A DNA stretch of 64,000 nucleotides from Candidatus Anammoxibacter sp. (GCA_021777055.1 JAIQZO010000012.1:71013-135012); one strand, 5' to 3'; counted from the first letter of the stretch, positions 26,841 to 37,084 are shown. Notes: generated by a model from the letters alone, not told the origin. Numbers and translations are program-made.

Positions 26841-29141
26841 ATGAAAAAAAAGATTTACATTATTGTTGCGCAGTTCATCTTCCTTAGTGCGGTTATGATG
26901 CTCCTGGCGTACGTGCAGTCTGATATTATGAATAACGTACGTGCCTATGTCCGCGGCGAGGGGCTATATGCCAAGGGGCAAATACATGCCGTATTACATT
27001 TACAAAACTACATAAAAACGAAGAATCATAAAGAGTTTCAATTATTCGAAAAATCCATTAGCATACCAATGGGAGATGGTCTGGCCCGAGAAGCTTTATT
27101 ATTAACCGAACCGGATCTGGCTAATGCCTATCAGGGTTTCTTGCAAGCAGAAAACCACCCTGGAGATATCGAAGGCATGATCTCGTTTTTTCTGTATTTT
27201 CAACATTTCCCATATATGAGTGAGGCGATTAAAATATGGACAAAGGCAGATGATTTAATTGCAAAGTTAAAAGATGTTGGATTCCAACTAAAGGCTGCAA
27301 TCAACAACAACGAAACATCGCGAATCGACCAGTACCACAAGGAACTGAACAAACTTAACATACAGTTGGCCGAACTGGAATTTAACTTTTCACGTGTGTT
27401 AAGTGAGGGAGCGCGTTGGATCAAAAAGACTCTTATGCTGCTGATTGTCGCAATCTTTATATTACTACTTATTTTGATGTTGTTATTCACTCGCCGACTT
27501 ATCAAAGCAATTGATCGAACAGAGCAGGATCTAATGGTAAGCGAAAACCGCTTTCGTAGTCTTTATGAGTCCAATATGTTGGGTATTTTTGACTGGCAAA
27601 GTGACGGGCAAGTCCTTGATGCCAATCAAGCTTTTCTAGATTTAATCGGATATGAAAAACGAGATGTTGATAATGGAAAATTAAACTGGCAAAATATAAC
27701 AGAGGAAGATAGTTTTCAAAGTGATAATCAGACATTACTTAAAATCAAGGAAATGGGGTTCTGCAAGCCTTTTGAAAAAGAATATATTCATAAGAATGGT
27801 CAACGTGTACAGGTTTTAATAGGGGCTGCATTATTAGGAGAAGAAGAAAACAAGGGTATTTGTTTTGTACTGGACCAATCTGAACGTATCCTGCAACGAC
27901 GTGAACTTGAGACATTGAACAAAAATCTGGAACAACGTGTAATGGAAAAAACCCGTGATTTACTTAGTGCTAAGATAGCGGCTGAAGAAGCTAGTACAGC
28001 AAAAAGTAATTTCCTTGCCAATATGAGTCACGAAATACGAACACCGATGAATGGCATTATTGGTATGACTTCCCTGGTCCTGAAAACTGAGCTTAATGAA
28101 CAGCAAAAAGATTATATAGGCAAAGCAAATTATTCTGCTGAAAACTTATTGGGAATTATTAATGACATTCTGGACTTTTCCAAAATTGAAGCAGACAAAC
28201 TGGAAATAGAGGAAGTTGATCTTCAGCTTAGAAATACAATCAGTAACACGGTTAACCTCCTTGAACTCAAAGCTGAGGAGAAATCGATTAAACTGGCGAT
28301 AAAAATTGATCATGCAATTCCAGACTATTTTATTGGTGACCCCTTGCGCCTAGGCCAGATATTAAACAATTTGGGAAGCAATGCCGTTAAATTTAGTAAT
28401 CCCGGTAGTATTGTATCATTGAATGTTTCTATCCAGAAAGAGAGTGAGCAGGATGCATTACTACACTTTTCAGTGCAAGATACGGGCATTGGTATTCCTC
28501 CAGAACAACAAAAAAAACTTTTCCAGTCATTCAGTCAGGCTGACAATTCTACAACCCGCAAATTTGGTGGTACCGGCCTTGGTTTAGTTATCTCTCAAAA
28601 AATCACCCAATTGATGGGTGGGAAAATCTGGTTAGAGAGTAAACCGAATATTGGTAGTACATTTCATTTTACGGTTCTCTTAAAGAAGCCGCAAGGTTCT
28701 TCAGCAAAAACAGATTCTCCTGATTCAGTAACTAAAAAAGAGTTTAATGATGCAATTAATAGGCTAAAAGGTGCAAAAATACTATTAGTAGAAGATAATG
28801 AAATTAATCAACTGGTGGCAAAGAGATTTCTTGTTATGAATGGGTTAACCGTTAAATCCGCATATAATGGACAAGAAGCACTGAACTTACTTGCGGACCA
28901 CGACTTTGATGGTATTCTTATGGACTGCCATATGCCGGTGATGGATGGTTACGAAACAACCTGTCAAATACGTAACCAGGGGAGAATTAGAGATTTGCCT
29001 ATTATTGCCTTTACTGCTGATGCGATGGAAAGTAATGTAAAAAAGGTTCTGTCTAAAGGTATGAATGATTACATAGCCAAACCTTTCCGTGCGGATGTTT
29101 TGTTTACTACTATGGCAAAATGGATAAATCCGGGAAAATAA
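26841..29141 (+). CDS. Hybrid sensor histidine kinase (PAS, HisKA, HATPase, receiver)
   Basis: A 766-aa membrane sensor. A periplasmic four-helix-like sensor lies between membrane helices at about 5-25 and 198-216, followed by a PAS domain (about 235-350), a coiled coil, HisKA with phospho-acceptor H397 (NMSHEIRTPMNGI), a HATPase with N, G1 (DTGIGIP) and G2 (GGTGLGL) boxes, and a C-terminal receiver with D695 (MDCHMPVMDG) and Lys in IAKPF. It has no HPt domain and no response regulator gene beside it, so its partner is elsewhere. It follows the IS200 remnant directly and has no gene close downstream. Confidence 0.93.
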   Translation: MKKKIYIIVAQFIFLSAVMMLLAYVQSDIMNNVRAYVRGEGLYAKGQIHAVLHLQNYIKTKNHKEFQLFEKSISIPMGDGLAREALLLTEPDLANAYQGFLQAENHPGDIEGMISFFLYFQHFPYMSEAIKIWTKADDLIAKLKDVGFQLKAAINNNETSRIDQYHKELNKLNIQLAELEFNFSRVLSEGARWIKKTLMLLIVAIFILLLILMLLFTRRLIKAIDRTEQDLMVSENRFRSLYESNMLGIFDWQSDGQVLDANQAFLDLIGYEKRDVDNGKLNWQNITEEDSFQSDNQTLLKIKEMGFCKPFEKEYIHKNGQRVQVLIGAALLGEEENKGICFVLDQSERILQRRELETLNKNLEQRVMEKTRDLLSAKIAAEEASTAKSNFLANMSHEIRTPMNGIIGMTSLVLKTELNEQQKDYIGKANYSAENLLGIINDILDFSKIEADKLEIEEVDLQLRNTISNTVNLLELKAEEKSIKLAIKIDHAIPDYFIGDPLRLGQILNNLGSNAVKFSNPGSIVSLNVSIQKESEQDALLHFSVQDTGIGIPPEQQKKLFQSFSQADNSTTRKFGGTGLGLVISQKITQLMGGKIWLESKPNIGSTFHFTVLLKKPQGSSAKTDSPDSVTKKEFNDAINRLKGAKILLVEDNEINQLVAKRFLVMNGLTVKSAYNGQEALNLLADHDFDGILMDCHMPVMDGYETTCQIRNQGRIRDLPIIAFTADAMESNVKKVLSKGMNDYIAKPFRADVLFTTMAKWINPGK

Positions 29142-29829
29142 TACCTGTTACAAATTTACCGGAAGAATATAAAGCAGAAGTAACTTTTTAGGAGGGCAAA
29201 CAATGGTCAATTCTTTACAGGTTGTCAGAGAAGGTAAAGCCTAGAGACAGGTTTTAATTGTTAAGTATTGTAATATTGATTAAAAAAAAGCTAACAATTG
29301 CATTAACCAGTCAAGCTAGTTATGGTGTTGTTCGTACACCTAAAATAGTTAACCATGAGTTTTTAATACCGATACTTTCACGATTTACCACCACACCAGA
29401 CAACCTGTTAATATTTAATACTGAAAGCCACTAAAATGTATACAATTCCTTTATATAGTTATCTTGAATATATATATTTTTTAAACTTAGACAAGTTGAA
29501 GTGATAGATGTGGTTGGGTATAATTATTTGTGTTTAAACAGCCATTTCAATTAAAGAATGGATAGAAAGCACAAATAACCTTAAAAAAAGATTCAAAGGT
29601 TATAAAGGTAAGATTCAAGAATTAAAGAATCATTAGAAATATTAAGGCTGGAAAACAAGCATATTGTGGTAATAAGGTCCGTGGTGCTACCATAAGCGTG
29701 TCTTAAATCATTTTATTATTTTAATACTTGGGATTATTCAGTTCAATATAAACAAACAAGATTATGATATTTATGTTTTTATTTTAATTTGCATCCTACG
29801 GGTTAATTAAGTTTTAGAAGACGAATGAA
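29142..29829. other. Intergenic stretch with ORF fragments and a candidate promoter
   Basis: No intact gene. A region at about 29535-29700 gives a Lys-rich coiled-coil-like fragment split by a frameshift (IKEWIESTNNLKKRFKGYK, then ESLEILRLENKHIV), reminiscent of a transposase N-terminus but not assignable. Confidence 0.35.
29496..29524 (+). promoter_or_regulatory. Candidate sigma-70 promoter
   Basis: TTGAAG, a 17-bp spacer and TATAAT (29519-29524), about 300 bp before the PLAT-like gene. It may serve that gene or the decayed fragments between. Confidence 0.4.
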
Positions 29830-30525
29830 ATGAGTAATGATAGCTATTTATTATTAAAGAAAAAGAAGAATTCCGTTACCAAGAGGTTAGTAGCAGATGT
29901 GGAAACATCAAGTCTATCTGACCGTATAATTTTTACAACAAACACTGATAATGGTAAATGTGGTGGGACTGATGCATTCACATATTTACAATTGGAAACT
30001 CCTTGCGGGAAAATTTATCCTGCGGAAGACGACTGGTATGTTTTAAATAATCCTATGGATAATATGGAATGTGGGGATTCAGATATCTATGCACTTGAAA
30101 AGGAGAATATACAGTTTTGTAGTAAAATGAGATTACAGTTTATAACTAATGGTGACAATTCTGAATGGAATTTTGACAGCGTTTGTTTAGTTAAATGGCG
30201 TTGGTATCCAACACAGAATCGGTGGCGACCAGTAGACGTAATAAATAATTGGTGGATAAATAAATGTCTTAAGAAAACCGATATATATGAATATGAATCA
30301 GATGGTCCCACTCCCCCTCTTACCAACAGGCAAGAAGAGTTTGATAAGGGAATAGATCATTTGCGTAATAATCAAGACTCATTTAATAAATCATTAACTG
30401 CTTTAGAAGTAACATTAGGAATATCTCAATTGATGTCTTTAAAGTCAAAATTGATACATCGAACCCCTTTTGCAAAATCTATATCAAATTCTGATATTAC
30501 TAACCTAAACAAGTCTGAAAAGTAA
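29830..30525 (+). CDS. PLAT-like domain protein
   Basis: A 231-aa protein. Residues about 35-125 match the pattern of PLAT/LH2 beta-sandwich domains: TDNGKCGGTDAFTYLQLETPCGK..., then DNPMDNMECGDSDIYALE and a D-S-E-W-N-F-D-S-V-C-L strand (compare W-x-L-x-x-V in PLAT). It is followed by KWRWYPTQNRWRPVDVINNWWI and a helical tail. There is no signal peptide, so it may act in the cytoplasm or be exported another way. PLAT domains bind lipids or proteins; the partner is unknown. I rate the fold as likely and the function as unknown. Confidence 0.6.
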   Translation: MSNDSYLLLKKKKNSVTKRLVADVETSSLSDRIIFTTNTDNGKCGGTDAFTYLQLETPCGKIYPAEDDWYVLNNPMDNMECGDSDIYALEKENIQFCSKMRLQFITNGDNSEWNFDSVCLVKWRWYPTQNRWRPVDVINNWWINKCLKKTDIYEYESDGPTPPLTNRQEEFDKGIDHLRNNQDSFNKSLTALEVTLGISQLMSLKSKLIHRTPFAKSISNSDITNLNKSEK

Positions 30526-31199
30526 AAAGCATATAGAACTAAATCAGTAGAAAGAGGGCAGGGGGCACATCTGACAAAGAAAGGATAGGTCTTTTTTTTC
30601 TTCGAAAAGTGATGGCGGTATTTTTAACCGCAGAGAGAAACAGATATCAGACTCTAAGTCCTGTACGCAGGGGATGGGGTATTATGGCTTAGGTAAGAAA
30701 ATATGCAGGTTCGCCTAGGTATGATTAATTAGAAAAACCTCATGCACAATTGCTTGTCTTGGGCAATGCACTGATATTAACGGTAGAGCAAAGATGTTCA
30801 GAAACAGAACTTGTTAGCATCATGCAAGACCTTAGCAATCTGTCTGCCATAGTCATAAAATTGCTACAAGATATAGAGAACGAAATTTATAGCTCCCATA
30901 AGCATTGAATGCATGCAGCATAACAAACACTTGCATTTGGTGAAATAGTAGAGGGCCATACAAGAGAAAGCTTTAAGGATTTGGCAAAAATGGAGACATA
31001 ATGCTTTTCAGTAATTATTAATATAAACAGATTACTATTGCATTTAAAACTTTACAATCAAATAGTGACAACAGTGAATAGATAAGCATCCTCAAATATA
31101 TTTAAGTAACATTAGGAGAGTCCCACCATAAAAATGCAAAGCGATATTATTAGGAGCCCATACCTAAAAAGACATAAAGTTTAATTAAAAATATCTACA
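30526..31199. other. Intergenic stretch with a decayed ORF
   Basis: A protein-like fragment of about 54 codons (LGNALILTVEQRCSETELVSIM...) ends at a TGA near 30906. A second short in-frame stretch (AFGEIVEGHTRESFKDLAKMET) follows after stops. Family not recognised. ACCGCAGAG near 30630 resembles the stem at 10726. Confidence 0.35.
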
Positions 31200-32276
31200 A
31201 TGCCTGAACCATTAAAAAACTTGTACAATGAAGAATTAATAGCTTCATTATCCCGGAAGTTAAAAGTAAACTATGGCAAGTTCGATTCTGATAGATTTCG
31301 GAAAAGCATATTTAGTGAAGACTGGAATCAAAAGGGATTAAAAGAAAGAATGATGCATATTGCGGTAACTCTACATAAATTCCTACCAAGTGATTATCGA
31401 AAATCCATTAAAATATTAAAACCTGTTTCATCACACTTTAAGGGTTTTGAGTACATGTTTTTTCCTGGTTATGTGGAGTTATACGGCATGGATAAATATG
31501 AAGAATCCATATCGGCACTAGAACATTTCACTGAGTTTTCAAGTTCTGAATTTGCAGTACGTCCATATATCAAGAAATACAACCAGAGAATGATGAAGCA
31601 AATGGCAATATGGGCAGAATCAAGTAATCACCATGTACGTAGGCTCGCATCTGAAGGATGCCGTCCTCGATTACCTTGGGCAATGGCACTGTCTGAATTC
31701 AAGAAAAACCCCGATCCCGTTCTAAAAGTTCTTGAAAAATTAAAGAATGACAAAAGTGAATATGTAAGACGAAGTGTAGCAAATAACCTCAATGATATTT
31801 CAAAAGATAACCCTTGTATATTGATTGATGTAGCCAAAAGATGGACAGGTAAAAACAAGGATACGGACAAGCTTGTTAAACATGCCTGCCGTACTCTTCT
31901 AAAACAGGGCAACCCTGAAATTTTAGGTATGTTCGGTATTGTTAAACCTAACCATATAAGTATTGAACAGTTTGCTGTCCAGAAATCAGCCAAAATAGGT
32001 GAAAATCTGGCATTTTCATTTATTTTAAAAACAGATAAATGTAAGCTTGGTAAGTTACGGATTGAGTACGCAATTGATTTCATGAAAAGCAATGGGAAAT
32101 TATCAAGAAAACTATTCAAAGTATCCGAGTCGGACTATTCAAGTCAGAATAAAGTGGTAACAAAACATCACTCATTTAAATACATATCAACCAGAAAATA
32201 TTATGCGGGTATCCATGGACTCGCCGTTATTGTAAATGGGCAAGAACTAGCAAATGATAATTTTGCATTAAATTAG
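31200..32276 (+). CDS. AlkC-type DNA alkylation repair protein
   Basis: A 358-aa HEAT-like-repeat DNA glycosylase of the AlkC/AlkD superfamily, which excises N3-/N7-alkylated purines without base flipping. The repeats span about 40-250, including HHVRRLASEGCRPRLPWAMAL and SEYVRRSVANNLNDISKDNP, both typical of the family. A C-terminal Ig-like beta domain (about 265-358, NLAFSFILKTDKCKLGKLRIEYAIDF...) is present, as in the AlkC subtype that carries this appendage. It is free-standing, with no ada or alkB gene beside it. ATG start without a strong ribosome site. Confidence 0.87.
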   Translation: MPEPLKNLYNEELIASLSRKLKVNYGKFDSDRFRKSIFSEDWNQKGLKERMMHIAVTLHKFLPSDYRKSIKILKPVSSHFKGFEYMFFPGYVELYGMDKYEESISALEHFTEFSSSEFAVRPYIKKYNQRMMKQMAIWAESSNHHVRRLASEGCRPRLPWAMALSEFKKNPDPVLKVLEKLKNDKSEYVRRSVANNLNDISKDNPCILIDVAKRWTGKNKDTDKLVKHACRTLLKQGNPEILGMFGIVKPNHISIEQFAVQKSAKIGENLAFSFILKTDKCKLGKLRIEYAIDFMKSNGKLSRKLFKVSESDYSSQNKVVTKHHSFKYISTRKYYAGIHGLAVIVNGQELANDNFALN

Positions 32277-32324
32277 CGGCATTGTCGGACTTTTCGCCTC
32301 TAGAATCGTAATCGTACTCTTACG

Positions 32325-32500
32325 TTGTTAGTTCAAGTCTCAGACTTGAACTAATCTGACATTAACAATACTCTGTATGGTTTTGCATTCTGGACACAAC
32401 CAATTGTCTGTAAACATTAATCTCTTTTACTCGCAACAGAGTTGCATTAAAGTCAGATGTGATTCAAATCTGGAGATTTGAGCCAACTGAAGTAACGTTC
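32325..32500. repeat. Fold-back element (two inverted copies of a ~50-bp unit)
   Basis: TTAGTTCAAGTCT (32328-32340) and AGACTTGAACTAA (32342-32354) form a 13-bp palindrome; TCAAATCT/AGATTTGA (32464-32481) forms a second. The segment 32325-32378 aligns with the reverse complement of about 32440-32500 (shared ATCTGAC-TTAA and ACTCTG), so the whole is a short inverted-repeat element. Confidence 0.65.
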
Positions 32501-32813
32501 GTAATTTCCGCCATACACAGTATTTACGCCTACACGCCAACAAAATAGCGTATTCGCTCCAAGATGAAAATTCCTATACTATTAAATTAAATGCCCTAAC
32601 ACCAACATGCACCAGGTAACAAAAAGAACCTCTCTCCCCTCGGCATGTTTTTTGCTATAAATAATATTAGCGGTAGTTTCTTTTTAAGTAAGCAATAACT
32701 ACCACAAAAACTAACAACGTATTAAAAACGAAATAATTACGTTATCCCCCATTACCGTTATACCTAATTATTTCACAACCGGCAGTCAGGATAAAATTAT
32801 ATTGGAGAAAAAA

Positions 32814-33050
32814 ATGACATTAAAAATTGATGAAAAAATTATTAGAGAGACAACAAGATGTGATAGAAAATTTTTATGCCTCAAAACCCCATCAAATATT
32901 TATTGCCAAGTTAAAGACTGTATCAACGAGGAAGTCCTTTTTGTAAAATGCGAAGACACAATCATATGCAATTACAAGATGTCTTTTGGCAATTCATTTG
33001 TCTGTAATTGTCCGACAAGAAAAGAAATATACAATCTACATAAGATTTAA
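32814..33050 (+). CDS. Cys-rich small protein
   Basis: A 78-aa protein with eight cysteines (RCDRKFLCL, YCQVKDCINE, VKCEDTIICNYK, VCNCP), a likely metal-binding or disulfide-stabilised fold. It resembles small conserved Cys-rich proteins of anaerobes and delta-proteobacteria, function unknown. I chose ATG 32814 over an upstream TTG because GGAG lies at the right distance before the ATG. No neighbours explain it. Confidence 0.65.
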   Translation: MTLKIDEKIIRETTRCDRKFLCLKTPSNIYCQVKDCINEEVLFVKCEDTIICNYKMSFGNSFVCNCPTRKEIYNLHKI

Positions 33051-33148
33051 TTATGAGATTCAAAACTCTATCTTTTCTAAAATTTCTATCCTAACAATAC
33101 CATAAAGCGGCAAAGCCGCAACCAAAAGACTAGATACCAGATACTGGA

Positions 33149-33377
33149 CTCTAGATACTGGATACTAGCAAATAGATCGGCTTCTAGAGCTTTCTTGTCA
33201 AGATACCACATGAAAAAGATAAAAATTTAGTTTAAGGTGTAACGTTTTAAGGTGCAGGAATAAATTATCAAGCATGTAGTATTAATTAACCAGTAACTAT
33301 ATTGTTGCAAATCACTTAACAATCGACAGCAAGAATTTCTTTATAAAAAAACAAGTATTTACATGGTTATACTATAC
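33149..33377 (+). repeat. Dispersed intergenic repeat, copy B
   Basis: Homologous to copy A at 23722-23935. It is preceded by GCGGCAAAGCCGCAAC (from 33107), similar to GCGGCAAATCCGCAAC in the gspD leader. Confidence 0.75.
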
Positions 33378-33704
33378 AACCAAATTGAAAATACAGAATT
33401 CAGAAGGCAGAATAGATCAGTATGCAGATTAGAATTTTCAAAAATAGATATTCACTTGATCTGGATTTCTAATGTACGTTTTGTATAAAAACACGGGGAA
33501 TCTACTACTTTTTATTTAAATATCTTTGATTGTTATGCAATCATGATTTTCTTGATGTAGTTAATGACACACCTGCAGAATAACTCAACATTAACATCTA
33601 CCTAAGCAAAATCTGAACTACCAGATGTTTCATTTATACCATCCATTAAGTATATTGCAGCCGTTTTCAACTAGTTACTTTTAAGAGATAAACCGTTTAC
33701 ATTT
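33378..33704. other. Intergenic stretch upstream of the lysine operon
   Basis: AT-rich, no gene seen. It sits between repeat copy B and the kce promoter and could hold regulatory sites, but I find no clear operator. Confidence 0.35.
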
Positions 33705-33734
33705 TAGACAAATCATCAGATTTGCGGGTATAAT
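33705..33734 (+). promoter_or_regulatory. Sigma-70-type promoter of the lysine-degradation operon
   Basis: TAGACA (33705-33710), an 18-bp spacer and TATAAT (33729-33734). The predicted transcript start is about 70 nt before the kce ATG. Confidence 0.55.
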
Positions 33735-33810
33735 TATAGTGTAAATACATTGTATCTATTCAATATCCAAGTGCCAGAATAAAAGATAAAGCAAAGAAAA
33801 GGTGGTCAAA

Positions 33811-34644
33811 ATGTATAAGATAGCAATAACCTGTGCGGTAACAGGAGCAGAAACTACACGTGATGACAATCCGAACCTTCCTGTTACCCCTTATGAGATA
33901 GCGCTTTCCGCTTTTGAAGCATTTAAAGCCGGTGCGGCCATAATACACCTACACGTTAGAGATAAAGACGGACTACCCTCACAGGATGCTAATGTTTTCA
34001 GGGAAACAATGCGCCTTATAAGGGATAAATGCAACATCATCATTGAAGTCACCACCGGAGGTGCTGTTGGCATGACCCTGCAAGAGCGGTTAGAACCACT
34101 GAAACTCATGCCGGAAATGGGGTCGCTTGATTGTGGGACAATCAACTTTGGAGATGATTACATCATAAATACCATTCCTATGATAAAGGATACACTGTCA
34201 GCCTTTAAAGATAATAAAGTAAAACCAACCCTTGAGTGCTTTGATCTTTCACATATAGATACAACAAAGGTCCTTATAGGAGAAGGCTTGATAGAGCCAC
34301 CGTTCCACTATGGTTTTGTATTAAATGCAGCAGGCGGAGTTCGTTATGACGTAGAGACACTTGGGGCTTTTGTACACAGGATCCCTGAGAACAGTTACTG
34401 GACCGTTATGGGAATAGGAGGAAAGGCCTCTTTGAGTGCTATCTACGGAGCAATATCATTTGGAGGTTTTATTCGTGTCGGTTTTGAAGACAACATATTT
34501 TATTCAAAAGGAGTTATTGCGGATAGCAATGCCCAGCTTGTCGAACGTGCCGCACGTATAGCTAATGAGTATGGCTGCGAGATCGCAACTCCGGAAGAGG
34601 TAAGGAAGATGTTTGGCCTGAAATCTGACATATTATTTTCATGA
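33811..34644 (+). CDS. kce: 3-keto-5-aminohexanoate cleavage enzyme
   Basis: BKACE-family zinc enzyme that condenses 3-keto-5-aminohexanoate with acetyl-CoA to give 3-aminobutyryl-CoA and acetoacetate in lysine degradation. HLHVRD supplies metal ligands H46 and H48, the positions known for Kce. Other conserved stretches include ITCAVTGAET, EVTTGGAVGMT, MGSLDCGTINFG and WTVMGIGGKASLSAI. 277 aa is family length. I moved the start from a GTG at 33802 to ATG 33811 because AAAAGGTGG lies just before it. First gene of the lysine operon. Confidence 0.92.
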   Translation: MYKIAITCAVTGAETTRDDNPNLPVTPYEIALSAFEAFKAGAAIIHLHVRDKDGLPSQDANVFRETMRLIRDKCNIIIEVTTGGAVGMTLQERLEPLKLMPEMGSLDCGTINFGDDYIINTIPMIKDTLSAFKDNKVKPTLECFDLSHIDTTKVLIGEGLIEPPFHYGFVLNAAGGVRYDVETLGAFVHRIPENSYWTVMGIGGKASLSAIYGAISFGGFIRVGFEDNIFYSKGVIADSNAQLVERAARIANEYGCEIATPEEVRKMFGLKSDILFS

Positions 34645-34727
34645 TATAACTGGTTTTAACGATGATGTAATAAAAAGACTAGAGTTCAATTTATCCCAGT
34701 GGGAAGAATAATGCTAACTAAAAGAAA

Positions 34728-35792
34728 ATGTTAGAAAAATATTTGAAAAATGGTGATTCATATGGATGCCACCGAGTAATTGAGCCAAAAGGCGTCTTCC
34801 CTCAACCTGCACTGAAGATTAATAATAGTACAAATGTTATTTGGGACAACGAAATACTGGTTAATGTTGAGAGCCTGAACATTGACTCCGCAAGCTTTTC
34901 TCAAATAAAGAGGAAAGCAAACGGTAAGGCAGAAGGAATTAAAGATATTATTCTGGATATTGTTCAAAGGCGTGGAAAGATGCACAACCCGGACACAGGG
35001 TCCGGAGGTGTATTTATTGGTAGAGTGGATGAGATAGGTGACAAGTTAATAAATAAATGCGGATTAAAAAGAGGCGATAAAATTGTTAGCCTCGTGTCAC
35101 TCTCCCTAACACCATTGCAAATACACGAGATATATGAAGTTAAAACGGCAATTGATCAAGTTAAGGTTAATGGCAAAGCCGTTCTTTTCGAGAGTGGAAT
35201 CTATACAAAACTTCCTGAAGACATTCCGGAAACTTTGGCCTTGGCTGTTTTAGATGTATGCGGTGCCCCGGCGCAAACTGCCCGATTAGTAAAACACAAC
35301 GATACAGTTGTAATAATTGGTGCAGGGGGTAAATCGGGAATACTTTGTGCTTATGAAGCACGCAAACTTATTGGTAACAGCGGAAAAATTATTGGTATTA
35401 CACACTCTACGAAAAGTACTAATAATCTTAAAAAAATAGGTGTGTGTGACTCTATCCTTGAACTGGACGCACAGAATGCATCTTTGTGTTATAAAGAGAC
35501 CCTAAAGGTTACAGGAAACAAATTGGCAAACCTGGTTATAAATTGTACAAATGTTCCTGGCACGGAACTTTCATCTATACTTATGTGCAGAGAAAGGGGT
35601 AAAGTCTACTTCTTTAGCATGGCAACCTCTTTTACCAAGGCCTCATTAGGGGCTGAAGGTGTGGGCAAAGATATTGATATGATAATTGGCAACGGTTACA
35701 CAAAAGGACACGCAGAGATGGCGCTAAATATTCTGAGAGAGTCTAAAGAGATAAGGAGCCTTTATGATGAAATATATAACGGCTCCACATAA
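34728..35792 (+). CDS. kdd: L-erythro-3,5-diaminohexanoate dehydrogenase
   Basis: NAD(P)-dependent oxidative deamination of 3,5-diaminohexanoate to 3-keto-5-aminohexanoate, the substrate of the preceding gene's enzyme. Motifs: DTGSGGVFIGRVDEIG near residue 90, a Rossmann fold VVIIGAGGKSGILCAYEARK around 200-220, and GLTGTNVPGTELSS-like VINCTNVPGTELSS. The length (354 aa) matches Kdd. It is 83 bp after kce and 14 bp before kamA, same strand. Confidence 0.9.
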   Translation: MLEKYLKNGDSYGCHRVIEPKGVFPQPALKINNSTNVIWDNEILVNVESLNIDSASFSQIKRKANGKAEGIKDIILDIVQRRGKMHNPDTGSGGVFIGRVDEIGDKLINKCGLKRGDKIVSLVSLSLTPLQIHEIYEVKTAIDQVKVNGKAVLFESGIYTKLPEDIPETLALAVLDVCGAPAQTARLVKHNDTVVIIGAGGKSGILCAYEARKLIGNSGKIIGITHSTKSTNNLKKIGVCDSILELDAQNASLCYKETLKVTGNKLANLVINCTNVPGTELSSILMCRERGKVYFFSMATSFTKASLGAEGVGKDIDMIIGNGYTKGHAEMALNILRESKEIRSLYDEIYNGST

Positions 35793-35806
35793 CAAAGGCA
35801 TCTATC

Positions 35807-37084
35807 ATGAAAGAGTATAAAAAGGTAAATTATCGAAAAATCCATTGTTATAAAACTGTCAGTAAAAAAGATTGGCATGACTGGCATTGGCATATTCGTA
35901 ATGTCATACGAGATATTCCATCTCTGAAAAAAGTTGTGCCCATTGATAAAGCGGAAGAAAATCGCCTGGAGAAGTGTCTGTGCAAATTAAGAATGGGAAT
36001 AACCCCGTATTATGCATCGTTAATAGACCCCCAATACAAACGTTGTGTAATACGCATGCAGGCCATCCCATCAATTAATGAGCTATATAATGCACCGGAT
36101 GACTATGAAGACCCGCTCCAGGAAGATGTGGATTCTCCTGTACCCGGGCTTACACACCGGTATCCTGACAGGGTACTACTTCTTGCTTCACATATATGCT
36201 CCATGTACTGCCGTCACTGTACTCGAAGGAGGTTGGTTGGAGATCGGGACAAGCACTTACCAGAGAAACAGATTAATACCTGCATTAATTATATTCGACA
36301 ACATAAAGAAGTTAGAGATGTTCTGATATCCGGAGGAGATCCGCTAACACTGGAAGACAACTATCTGGAAGATATAATAAAAAAGATACGAGATATAGAG
36401 CACGTTGAAATTATCCGTATAGGGACCAGGATGCCCGTAGTACTGCCTTTCAGGATTACGGCTTCACTTACCAGAATGTTGAAAAAATATCAGCCCATAT
36501 ATATCAACACCCACTTTAATCATCCTAAAGAGATAACATTTGAATCAAAAGAGGCGTGCGAAAGATTGGCAGATAGTGGAATACCGGTCGCGAATCAGAC
36601 CGTCTTGCTCAGAGATGTTAATGACTGTCCTCCCATAATAAAAAAGCTTATGCACGAATTGCTTATGATAAGGGTTAGGCCCTATTATATATACCAGTGT
36701 GATCTTTCAAAAGGGATTTCACATTTCAGGACTTCAATTACAAAGGGGCTGGAAATAATAGAAAACTTACAGGGGCATACATCCGGGATGGCGGTCCCTA
36801 CCTTTGTTGTAGATGCTCCCGGTGGCGGCGGCAAGATCCCCTTAATGCCAAACCATATGATTTCACAATCTGACAGGAGATTTGCACTTAGAAACTACGA
36901 GGGCGTTATTACCACATATACGCAACCTGAAAATGTGTTTTCAAATTGCGGGCACTGTCATATCTGTGATGACAGGAATTATAAACCTTCTGGAGGGATT
37001 GCGAAGCTTTTATCTGGAGAGAAACTAAACCTTGAACCTAAAGGTCTGGAAAGGCGTAAACGGTTAAGAAGAAAGAAAAGATAG
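35807..37084 (+). CDS. kamA: Lysine 2,3-aminomutase
   Basis: Radical-SAM, PLP enzyme converting L-lysine to L-beta-lysine. The iron-sulfur triad is C131-x3-C135-x2-C138 (CSMYCRHCTRRR). The PLP Lys is K343 in GGGGKIP. The C-terminal zinc-binding Cys pattern (NCGHCHICDD) is present. 425 aa, family size. The first committed step of the pathway encoded by this operon. Its 5' neighbours kdd and kce and 3' neighbours kamD and kamE make the assignment to degradation rather than to acetyl-beta-lysine osmolyte synthesis (no ablB is present). Confidence 0.95.
   Translation: MKEYKKVNYRKIHCYKTVSKKDWHDWHWHIRNVIRDIPSLKKVVPIDKAEENRLEKCLCKLRMGITPYYASLIDPQYKRCVIRMQAIPSINELYNAPDDYEDPLQEDVDSPVPGLTHRYPDRVLLLASHICSMYCRHCTRRRLVGDRDKHLPEKQINTCINYIRQHKEVRDVLISGGDPLTLEDNYLEDIIKKIRDIEHVEIIRIGTRMPVVLPFRITASLTRMLKKYQPIYINTHFNHPKEITFESKEACERLADSGIPVANQTVLLRDVNDCPPIIKKLMHELLMIRVRPYYIYQCDLSKGISHFRTSITKGLEIIENLQGHTSGMAVPTFVVDAPGGGGKIPLMPNHMISQSDRRFALRNYEGVITTYTQPENVFSNCGHCHICDDRNYKPSGGIAKLLSGEKLNLEPKGLERRKRLRRKKR

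Noticed and set aside
32461..32484. GATTCAAATC resembling a tRNA T-loop
   Set aside because: No acceptor stem, D-arm or anticodon arm can be drawn; it belongs to the fold-back element.
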